Assembly (NCBI RefSeq): GCF_018991925.1
Contig: NW_024742416.1
Coordinates: forward strand, 1-64,000
From: Homarus americanus
Lineage: Eukaryota > Arthropoda > Malacostraca > Decapoda > Nephropidae
Reading direction: 5' to 3'
DNA length: 64,000 nucleotides
Under the pieces are notes generated by a model. That model saw only the letters and a list, made by a program, of their open reading frames with translations. It had not been told where the DNA came from and did no database searches. The position numbers were made by a program, and so were the translations under genes. Positions 34,837-43,977 of this stretch are shown one piece after another. Numbering within the stretch: position 1 is the first letter of the stretch; each line of letters begins with the position of its first letter.

Positions 34837-34851
34837 CTTATTTATATTTAT
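34783..34851. repeat. (TTTA)n microsatellite
   Basis: TTTA units with a few interruptions. Confidence 0.9.
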
Positions 34852-34984
34852 TGTTATTTTTATTGTTATTTTTTTAAGGTTCAGTCAATTGTTGCCGAGT
34901 CTACTGAACGTGTGTCTAGTCGTCTCTCGTTGACTGGCTGAAAGTAAATAATGTATAGAGAACCAGTGAAGTGAAGTAGCCTCC

Positions 34985-35635
34985 ACTTGTACACCCCTCA
35001 GCCACACCCTCCACTCTACACCCTCATCCCCATCACCTCCACCCACCCACCCCACCCCCTACACCCCTCACCTCACCCCACCCCCACACCCACCCTACAC
35101 CCTCTTACACCCCCACCCCCCCCCCAACCCCACCCCACCCTCTCACCCCACCCCCACCCACCCACACCCCACCCTAGCCCACCCTACCCCCACCCCTACA
35201 CCACCACCTACACCCCCACCCCCTGCACACCCACCCCCACCCCCCCCACCCCACCCCCACCTACACCCCACCCCTACACCCCACCCCACCCCCCCCCCAC
35301 CCCACCCCCACCCACCCCACCCCCCACTACACCCCCTACCCCTACCCCACCCTACACCCCACCCAACACCCCACCCCCCCCCTCCCCACACACCACTACC
35401 CCTACACCCCACCACCACCACCTACACCCCACCCTATACCCCACCTACACCCTCAGCCTACACCCTCACCCCCCCTACCCCCACACCTCACCTACTCCCA
35501 CCCCCACCCCACACACCCACTACCCCTACCCACCCCTACACCCCACCCCTACACCCCACCCTACACCACCCCTACACCCCACCCCTACACCCCATCACAC
35601 CCACCCACTCCACCCACCCCACCCCTCACCCCCTC
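34985..35635. repeat. C-rich satellite (CCTACACCCCACCCC)
   Basis: 650 bp of CCCCACC/CTACACCCC words with very few G on the plus strand. Long proline/threonine ORFs are composition only. Confidence 0.9.
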
Positions 35636-35707
35636 CTCCTTTGCACATCCATCATAATGCTCGTAAAAAATAACTTGAGCACAAGATAGTGTTCCCATTA
35701 CCCCTAT

Positions 35708-36066
35708 AACTCTCCTCCCTCCTCCCTCCTCCTCCCTCCTCCTCCTCCTCCCTCCCTGTGGTAATATATCAACACATCCTGGCCCTCCATGACCCTCCAT
35801 CAACCTCCTCCTCCTTATTCATCCCTTCTAGATATATTAGGTACCTCCCTCTTCTTATTCTTCTTCTCTCTTGCTCTTCATTTTCTTATTCTCCTCCTCC
35901 TCCTCCTCCTCCTCCTTGTCCTTATTTTCCTTCTTCTCGTTTTTCTTCTCCTCTCCTTCCTCATATATCATCTCATTTTTTGACTAGCATCGGCCCTCCC
36001 TATTTTCCCTGCATCCTACATCTCTTTCTCCTCCTCCTCCTCCTCCTCCTCCTCCTCCTCCTCCTA

Positions 36067-36067
<1 letters not shown>
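35708..36067. repeat. C/T-rich tract with (CTC)n blocks
   Basis: CTC runs at 35710-35755, 35889-35915 and 36028-36065, joined by TTCTTCTC-rich sequence. Confidence 0.85.
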
Positions 36068-36112
<45 letters not shown>

Positions 36113-36120
36113 ATACTACT
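36068..36120. repeat. (ACT)n microsatellite
   Basis: ACT run ending 11 bp before retroelement copy 3. Confidence 0.95.
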
Positions 36121-36130
36121 TTTTTTTCCA

Positions 36131-37188
36131 ATGGCCTCCAGCCTCCCCCAATAGCCACACCTTCGCCGCCATTTTATTACCTTAATATTAAATATCCTAA
36201 TACATAAGTAGCTATCTTACCTGTGTTGAGTTAGTTGAGCCGCAGATCTATGCAGCATTCAGTGACTGTTGCCTCATAGTCAATATCTGCAACTGTTGTC
36301 GGCTTTGGGGCCGATGCTCTCGTTCTCCTGTGGCAGAGCAAAGCCGACCTAAGGAGAGAGAAGGACAGTCGACATCTCATCCAGGCTGTAACATAACTTC
36401 TGGGCTGCTGCTTCTGTTCGGAGATCACCTACGCGAGTCTGGCGTAGAAACATCTTGCACTTGGTCCCATCCCACCAGAGGTTGTGAACACTAGAGGAGT
36501 GAAGCTGCCTTGATCAACGTTCTGAATTCCTTCCCCGTATGCCCTTATCTTGTCGTTCTCGTTCCTCCTGTGTGCAGCATCGAGAGCTAAGTTATGGTGA
36601 CATGCGGCCATGGGATCAGAAATCCTGATGTCGAAGAAGGCTCGCTGTCCCCGCGTCCAGAATCCTCGAGCATTGACGTCAACACGGGCTTCGTTAGATG
36701 TGTTTGAAGTCTTATGTTGGAAAATCTCACCATCCAGTGGAAGGAGGGTCGGTTCTACCATGACGTCCCGGCAGATTTCCTTCAACATATTTGCTGTGAG
36801 ATCCCTTACTTCGTCATGCCTCATGTATATGAAGCCCCCTTTCTTGCACACCATGGCGTGATCGACGTCATAGGAAGAGCCACACACGCATTGGGAGGCA
36901 ATCCTTCTACTGGCCTACCGTACCTTAGAGCATTGGCATCTGTAAATTCTTGTTTATTGAGACTGAAACCATTTGCCCTTATCGGTAACGTAGTTAACCA
37001 GTTCGAGGCGCCCACCTCCTGCGCTATAGCTACTTTTTTTTTCAAATTCTCTGGTACTTGCAGCAACAGTTGCTGCAGCTTATCACTTTGGCCGTGCTGT
37101 CGTTCTGTCGTGATGGACCTTCGAATCTTGCTTACTTCACTGGTATCCACCTCCCCTGTTGCGTTCTGAGCTATTATGTGGTCCGTGA
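36131..37188 (-). pseudogene. RT-linked retroelement C-terminal module, copy 3
   Basis: Minus strand, best preserved copy. Order: KLQQLLLQVPE; GASNWLTTLPI near 37012; DANALRYG near 36940; a Cys/His cluster with CG..YDVDHAMVCKKGGF then RHDEVRDLTA (36887-36800); DVMVEPTLLPLDGE; EARVDVNARGFW with D at about 36680; FFDIRI near 36638; GSFTPLVF near 36509; FYARLA; then WMRCRLSFSLLRSALLC near 36383. In related invertebrate proteins this module lies C-terminal to a reverse transcriptase. The Cys/His cluster followed by D...FFDIRI resembles the zinc-finger plus restriction-like endonuclease tail of some non-LTR retrotransposons; that functional reading is my inference. Defects: a frameshift near 36820-36890 and an in-frame TAG at 36429-36431. 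No reverse transcriptase is present, so it is a dead fragment. Flanked on both sides by (ACT)n. Confidence 0.8.
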
Positions 37189-37196
37189 GGGCGTGA

Positions 37197-37219
37197 GTAC
37201 TACTACTACTACTACTTCT
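37197..37219. repeat. (ACT)n microsatellite
   Basis: Right-hand neighbour of retroelement copy 3. Confidence 0.9.
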
Positions 37220-37309
37220 TCTAACGCCAACATATTACAACCACCTGCATCCCTCCACCACACCACACTTCCCTCTTCACCACACTATATCACTCCTTCA
37301 CCACCACCT

Positions 37310-37330
37310 TACCTAACCTAACCTAACCTA
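37310..37330 (-). repeat. Short telomeric (CCTAA) tract
   Basis: About four CCTAA pentamers, C-rich strand on plus. Confidence 0.7.
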
Positions 37331-37404
37331 CCCAAACCGCTCTCATGAACAACTACATTTATTACCAATCCACCAAAAACGTACTACAAGATGCAACTAC
37401 GACA

Positions 37405-37429
37405 TCAACAATAACAACAAAAACAACAA

Positions 37430-37460
<31 letters not shown>

Positions 37461-37483
37461 AACAAACAACAAAAAACAGCAGC

Positions 37484-37515
<32 letters not shown>
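37405..37515. repeat. (CAA)n microsatellite
   Basis: CAA trinucleotides with CAG interruptions. Confidence 0.9.
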
Positions 37516-37517
<2 letters not shown>

Positions 37518-37564
37518 TTTCCATCAACATAAAAAAATAAAAAAAATCAGCGCCTAAAAAAAAT

Positions 37565-37745
37565 GCCCCCCAAAAAACTGCTACCCCTTCCCTCCCCTCC
37601 CAACTCACCCCCCATCTCCCCATCCCTCCATTACCCCTACCCATCCCCTCCCCCCTACCCATCCCAACCTCCTCGTCCTCTACCCATCCTTCTCCCTATC
37701 CCTACCTCTTACCCATCCCCCCTACCCCTGCCTCCCACACTCCCC
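37565..37745. repeat. C-rich CCCTACCCATCC tract
   Basis: Degenerate pyrimidine-rich sequence. Confidence 0.7.
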
Positions 37746-38005
37746 CAGCTGGTCATCCCCCAAGGCGACGTCATCAGACCGTCTCTGTTTTCCCTCAAGT
37801 GAGTAATTGTCGCCGTGGATGTTTAAGCGTTGCGGACACCGTAGTATTAGGTCCTGCGAGAGTAGGATAACACACTGATATTTATCCTCAGTTAATAAGT
37901 ACCGCAGGAGGGGAAGGAGAGACAGGTGGATAGACGTGGGGAGAGAGGTAGGTAGGAGGGGGGTAGGAGGGAGAGAGTGAGGGGAGGGATGTAGGGAGGG
38001 GCCAC

Positions 38006-38029
38006 ACACACACACACACACACACACAC
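38006..38029. repeat. (CA)n microsatellite
   Basis: Pure CA run. Confidence 0.9.
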
Positions 38030-38099
38030 TGGGACGACCACGGACGACAATGACGATGACGATGGGAGACAAAAACTATACTACCATCATGGACGACTA

Positions 38100-38225
38100 G
38101 CTCCTCCTCCTCTCTCCTTCACTCCTCCTCCTCTCTCCCTCACTCCTCTCTCCTTCACTCCTCCTCCTCTCTCCCTCACTCCTCCTCCTCTCTCCCTCAT
38201 TCCTCCTCCTCTCTTCCTCTCTCTC
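38100..38225. repeat. 21-bp pyrimidine minisatellite (TCCTCCTCTCTCCCTCAC)
   Basis: About six units of 21 bp (one shortened to 15), with TCCTCCTCC then TCTCTCCCTCAC. Confidence 0.85.
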
Positions 38226-38296
38226 CCTCCACCTTGACCACTCACTGCCCTCACCTGCCAAGCTACATAATACGACTGTTCTTCATTCTGTTCTTG

Positions 38297-38298
<2 letters not shown>

Positions 38299-38372
<74 letters not shown>

Positions 38373-38384
38373 GTGTGTGTGTGA
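38299..38384. repeat. (GT)n microsatellite
   Basis: GT run with two GC interruptions. Confidence 0.95.
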
Positions 38385-38737
38385 AGGAGTGGCAGGTAGG
38401 TTATTAGATCATAATTATGTTTTCAGCGATGACTTTGGAAATTCATTTAAGGTAATAATACTTTTATTTTTATTTATGGTAAACAAAGGTTGATAATTAT
38501 TTAAGAGTAAAATGTATTGAGTAATTTATTATTTATAGTTTAATACAATACACTATATCATTATTAAATAGTGAGTGTTATAATTGGAAGAAAAAAAAAT
38601 AAGTGAGCTTGATATGGCAACACTGTGGTAATGAGGTAAAACACCTGAGAAATCGTAATTGTTTTTTGGTTGTTTACCTGAGGTGTTGTCGAGGACCAGC
38701 TGGGGTATATGGCACCTGTATTGGGCACTCAGACTCC
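38385..38737. other. Unique AT-rich spacer
   Basis: No gene recognised. Confidence 0.4.

Positions 38738-38801
<64 letters not shown>
38738..38801. repeat. (GT)n microsatellite
   Basis: Pure GT run. Confidence 0.95.
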
Positions 38802-38813
38802 TAGAGGAACACA

Positions 38814-38945
38814 AAGACAGACAGGCAGACAAGCAGACAGACAGATACGAAAGAGGAGACGGACACAGAACAGGAACAGAGAGGAAGATGAAACAGCAAG
38901 AGACATACAGACAGACAGACAGACAGACAGACAGATAGACAGATG
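38814..38945. repeat. (ACAG)n tetranucleotide patches
   Basis: ACAG/GCAG runs at 38814-38845 and 38907-38943. Confidence 0.85.
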
Positions 38946-39011
38946 GACAAGAGGGATATAAACAAGGCGTAGGTGTGGTCAGAAACATGTCACACCTAGA
39001 GTACGGCCATG

Positions 39012-39655
39012 GTGGAGGAGGAGAGAGGAGGGAGGAGAGGAGGAGGAGAGAAGAGGAGAGGAGGAGGAGGAGGAGGAGGAGGAGGAGGAGGGGGGAGGGA
39101 AAGAGGAGGAGGAGGAGAGGAGGAAGGAAGAAGGGAGGAGGAGAAGGAGGAGAGGAGGAGGGAGGGAGGAAAAGAGGGAGGGAGGAGGAGGAGGAAGAGG
39201 GGGAGGAGGAGGGAGGAGGAAAGAGGAGAGGGAGAGGAGGGAGGAGAGGAGAGGAGAGGGAGGAGGAGAGGGAGAGGAGGAGGAGAGGAAGAGGGAGAAG
39301 AGGAGGAGGAGGAGGAGAGGGAAGAGGGAGGGAGGAGAAGAGGAGAGGAGGGAGGAGGAGAGGGAGGGGAGGGAGAGGAGGGAGGGAGGGATGAGAGGAG
39401 GAGGAGAGGAGAGGAGGGAGGAGAGGAGGAGAAGAGAGGAGGGAGGGAGGAGAGAAAGAAGGAGAGGAGGAGGGGGGGAGGAGGAGGAGGGAGGGAGAGG
39501 AGGGAGGAGGAGGAGGAGGGGGAGGAAAGAAGGAGGAGGGAGAGGGAGAGGGAAGGAGGGAGGAGAGGAGGGAGGAGGAGGAGGAGGAGGGAGGAGGAAG
39601 GGAGGAGGAGGGAGGAGGAGAGGAGGAGAGGAAGGAGGGGGAGGAAGGAGGAGAG
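39012..39655. repeat. (GGA)n purine satellite
   Basis: 640 bp of pure purine (GGA with GAA/GGGA variants). Long Arg/Glu/Gly ORFs are artefacts. Confidence 0.95.
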
Positions 39656-39749
39656 GTCTTGTCTCACCTTCATTAATTACTGAAGGTGTCAAATGCCTCA
39701 GAGAGTCAGGGGGAGAGGTGTTCGACTTGTTGGCTAGTGGCTACGGTTT

Positions 39750-40541
39750 GGTGTTGGGTGTTGATGGGTGTTGGTGGGTGTTGATGGAGTGTTGGGAGGT
39801 GTTGGTGGTGTTGATGGGTGTTGGGGAGGTGTTGGTGGGTGTTGGTGGGTGTTGATGGGTGTTGGTGGGTGTTGATGGGTGTTGATGGGTGTTGGGGGGT
39901 GTTGGTGGTGTTGATGGGTGTTGGTGGGTGTGGTGGGTGTTGGTGGGTGTTGGTGGGTGTTGATGGGTGTTGGTGGGTGTTGGTGGGTGTTGGTGGGTGT
40001 TGATGGGTGTTGGTGGGTGTTGATGGGTGTTGGTGGGTGTTGGGGAGGTGTTGGTGGGTGTTGATGGGTGTTGATGGGTGTTGGTGGGTGTTGGTGGGTG
40101 TTGATGGGTGTTGGGGAGGTGTTGGGTGGGTGTTGATGGGTGTTGGTGGGTGTTGGTGGGTGTTGGTGGGTGTTGGTGGGTGTTGATGGGTGTTGGGGGA
40201 GGTGTTGGTGGGTGTTGGTGGTGTTGATGGGTGTTGGTGGTGTGATGGGTGTTGATGGGTGTTGGGGAGGTGTTGGTGGGTGTTGATGGGTGTTGATGGG
40301 GTGTTGGTGGTGTTGGTGGGTGTTGGGAGGTGTTGATTAGTATTGGTGGTGTTGGTGGTGTTGGTGGGTGTTGGTGGGTGTTGGTGGGTGTTGGGGTAGT
40401 GTTGGTGGTGTTGGCGAGTATTGGTGGGTGTGGGGAGTGTTGGTGGGTGTTGGCGAGGTGTTGGCGGGTGTTGGCGAGTATTGGTGGTGTTGGTGAGTAT
40501 TGGCAGGTGTTGACGAGTGTTGGCTGGTGTTGGGGAGGTGC
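39750..40541. repeat. 10-bp minisatellite (GGGTGTTGGT / GGGTGTTGAT)
   Basis: About 78 units with a GGT/GAT dimorphism and a recurring TGGGGAGG variant, so longer superunits exist. Degrades to GGCGAGTATTGG types after 40400. Confidence 0.95.
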
Positions 40542-40696
40542 TGGTAGTGGGTGTCAGATGGCCTGGGTTCGGTGGATACAATGCTCACCTTCTGTTCTAA
40601 AAGACGTTGGTTCGTCTCATAGGTATACCCACACAGTTCACCCACCTGTGATTGGTTCGATTATTATACATTTGAGGAAGTAAAGGCGGTCGAGTG

Positions 40697-40921
40697 CAGT
40701 TTACAGTGAAATGGGTTTAGTTTACAGTGAAATGGGTTTAGTTTACAGTGAAATGGGTTTAGTTTACAGTGAAATGGGTTTAGTTTACAATGAAATGGGT
40801 TTATCTTTTTACAGTGAAATAGGGTTAGTTTACAGTGAAATGGGTTTAGTTTACAGTGAAATGGATTTAGTTTACAGTGAAATGGGTTTAGTTTACAGTG
40901 AAATGGGGTTAGTTTACAGTG
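40697..40921. repeat. 21-bp minisatellite (GTTTACAGTGAAATGGGTTT)
   Basis: About ten and a half units, nearly identical. Stop-free on both strands (seven-residue MGLVYSE repeat on plus), by virtue of a unit length divisible by three. Confidence 0.95.
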
Positions 40922-41206
40922 TGCTACATCCCTATTGGTCAAAGTGGGATTTTAAGCCAATTTAGAACCAATTACAATTTAAGGCTCCCACGGTCAGTCA
41001 CACCCCTAGACACTAACCACGTCAAGGGAGTCTTAGGTGAGCGCTAAGTCGAGGCTGGAGACTGAGACACGCTCACCTAGTATGGTAATGAGTCTCCACA
41101 ACACGGACACTGCATTAAAACCAGGTGCATGAGACTCGCTAGATCATCATTAAGCCTCATAAGCTTCTATTAGACTAATTTATTGGTATAATGTCTGTGT
41201 ATGCTT

Positions 41207-41211
<5 letters not shown>
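40922..41211. other. Unique spacer
   Basis: No gene; one ATTGG box near 40934. Confidence 0.4.

Positions 41212-41276
<65 letters not shown>
41212..41276. repeat. (GT)n microsatellite
   Basis: Pure GT run. Confidence 0.95.
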
Positions 41277-42023
41277 TGTCTCGCCTTCTTTGTCATTACT
41301 ATATTTACCCTTTCATTCCCAAGCTCCTCTTTATTTCTCCCTACCTCCCTTCCTTTAATTTCCTCTATTTATCTTGTTATCCTTGCCTATTCCTGTCTAT
41401 TTCTTCTTATTCCTATCATCCTTCATCCATTCTCTTCTATCCACCAGCTCGTCCAGGACCCGAGGGATGGATGGTGGTGGTCAGCAGAGTATCAGGGAGG
41501 AGGATCTACACGTACTAACACAGCGTGAAAGTGAGAAGCAGTAATGGTCACTGATGAGGGTGTGGATCCTCTTACCCGACACCCTGGAGCAGGATTGGAT
41601 TCCCTTGTGGTCTTGAGGTCGTCGATGCTCTCCGGAGGCGCTAAAAGGTTCGGGTAGTTTTTTTTTTGGTGTTGTTTTTCAGTGTTTTGTTTGATATTTC
41701 GTTTATAGTTTGTGTTGATGGGATATAATTCATGATTTAATTTTATAATATCTGTGGAAAAATAAATACTTTAAGATATTGTAGTAATAAAGTATTTTTT
41801 TTAAATATTCGTATAAGATAGAAGGCTTATTCCCTTCCTTATAGTTTAATCAAATCACTAAATATTATTCATAAACATTCTTAAAAAAAATACAAATAAA
41901 CACCAATAATAATTACATAAACTAAATACTGATAATAATAATAAAAAATGTAAAAATGTTTAATAATTATAAACTAACATCAACAGAATAATATTTTAAG
42001 GCCATAACAATCAGGACATAACT
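41277..42023. other. Unique spacer, AT-rich on the right
   Basis: C/T-rich at 41310-41450, then 41650-42000 strongly AT-rich with short repeats of AATAAT. No gene recognised. Confidence 0.4.
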
Positions 42024-42490
42024 ATCTAACCTAACCTAATCTACCCCACTCCCAACCTACCGTAACCCAACCCACTGTAACCCAACTTAACCCAACCCAA
42101 CCTAACCTAACCTAACCTACCCTAACCCACTCCTACCCTAACCTCACCCTACCCCACTCCCACCCCACCCTACCCTAACCTGACCTACCCTACCCTAACC
42201 TACCCTAACCTACCCTACCCTACTCCCACCCTAACCTACCCAACCCAACTCCAACCTAACCTAACCTAACCCAACCTAACCTACTCCTAACCCACCCACT
42301 ACCTACCCTAACTCACTCCCACTCCCACTCCCCACCCTACCCTAACCTACCCACTCCCACCCTAACCCACCCTACCCTACCCTACCCTAACCCACCCTAA
42401 CCTACCCTACCCTACCCTAACCCAACCTAACCCAACTACCCTAACCTACCCTACCCTACCCTACCTAACCTAACCTAACCTACCCTAACC
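42024..42490 (-). repeat. Interstitial degenerate telomeric tract (CCTAACCTACC)
   Basis: 470 bp of CCTAA/CCCTA/CCTACC words, C-rich strand on plus. Ends with a run of perfect CCTAA. Confidence 0.9.
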
Positions 42491-43394
42491 TAACACTATG
42501 ACGAAAGATGATAAAAATAATAAATAATAATAACACAAGAAAGGCGATAATACACTAATACTTGCCTAGTCATGGGGAGCTCATCGTGGGTTACAATGGG
42601 TCCCCCCTACACTACATTACCCACAGTGTAACAATAAGACCCATATGTAACGGTGTATTCCCAGCCCTCATAATTAGCCCCACTCATCAACCCATGCTGT
42701 TATAACCCCTTCATCAAACCCATGCTAATAGCCCTCATCAACCCCCCTCCCCCCACACACACCCACACCCCCCCAATACCGTCACTCAACTCCCCTTTCC
42801 ACCGGGTTGAAGCCTCTTACTGTCCTCTTCAACCAACTATCAATCGTCTGTAATTCGGGCTTCTGGTCACATAGCTTCACCCACCGTGTTATTTGGAGCT
42901 GGTCAACTTGGCCGTGTGTGTAGATGGATAGATGGATAGATAGATTTCCTATATACAACCACTATCACAACAACCACCACTACCACCACCACCTCTCGTC
43001 TCAGACTTGCCAATTAATGACACACTATATCAAGTGAATTTGAATATAAACCACTGGGTGCCGTTCATGGACGACGCTGATTGGTCCGGTAACAAACGTG
43101 CTCTTAGCTGATTGGTTGAGACTGTATGTGTGAACTATTTCCGAGCAATATTTCTGGGGGTGAGTTGACCAATGGCGAGTCTTGGATGGACGGATTCATG
43201 CAGTGATGGACGTGATTGGTGGGTCTGACTTTGAACGGAGGGTAGGTGGTAGGTGGTGGGTAGTTGTGGGGATAGTGGTAGTTGTGAGGGTGATGGTGGT
43301 TGTGGTTATAATGATAGTGATGGTGGTTGTAGCAGTGGTAGTTAACGAGATAGAGATAGTTGTAGTGGTGATTGGAATGATTGTAGTTGGCAAC

Positions 43395-43397
<3 letters not shown>
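42491..43397. other. Unique island
   Basis: Short GATGGATA run at 42920-42945, ACC-rich at 42965-42990, the CCAAT cluster (listed), and a GTGGTGATGG-rich patch at 43240-43390. No gene. Confidence 0.4.
43080..43219. promoter_or_regulatory. Cluster of four CCAAT boxes
   Basis: ATTGG at 43080-43084, 43111-43115 and 43215-43219, and CCAAT at 43169-43173, all with GATTGGT or GACCAAT context typical of NF-Y sites. Spacings are about 31, 58 and 46 bp. No downstream gene recognised. Confidence 0.3.

Positions 43398-43435
<38 letters not shown>
43398..43435. repeat. (CA)n microsatellite
   Basis: Pure CA run. Confidence 0.95.
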
Positions 43436-43436
<1 letters not shown>

Positions 43437-43683
43437 AAATACTCTTCATCATATTTATTACATATAATCCTAGACCTTACACACTTAGTATAGTATTTTC
43501 CTGCCCCTATTTGGCCTTATCCAATAAACTTACCTGTATTAATTATATCGGGACACACCTGAGCGATATCGGCTTGCTCAACGCTGTGTCTACATCACTA
43601 TTTCCGATACTGTACGTGAAAAAATTTCGACGATGGAAATAATGTGAAGATTTTGTAGAGATAATTTATTTTTTGGAAATATT
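43436..43683. other. Unique AT-rich spacer
   Basis: Nothing recognised. Confidence 0.4.
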
Positions 43684-43746
43684 AGATAGAGGATAGATGG
43701 ATAGATGGATAGAGAGATAGAGAGATAGAGAGATAGAGAGATAGAG
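43684..43746. repeat. (GATAGATG/GATAGAGA)n
   Basis: Tetranucleotide-derived run. Confidence 0.9.
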
Positions 43747-43977
43747 GTTCAAGATATATAAATAAATATAAACAGGTTATATTAAATTGGATAATAAAAT
43801 CTAAACACAGAGTTAATTTCCTCATTATCGGGTTAAGGTATTATTAAAAATTGTCAAGGTGTAGCGCTTAATGACCTTTAAACTGGTTAATAACTCACAT
43901 GATACGCGAATGATACTGGTTCCTCATGATGGACAGGTTATAACGCTATCTTAATACACGTGTAGTGGTTGTCGTCA

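Noticed and set aside
39009..39692. Arg/Glu-rich coiled-coil-like protein
   Set aside because: Pure GGA repeat translation; opposite strand gives an equally long Ser/Pro/Leu frame.
40555..40625. Second tRNA/SINE-like GGTTCG word
   Set aside because: No matching A-box at proper spacing and no SINE tail.
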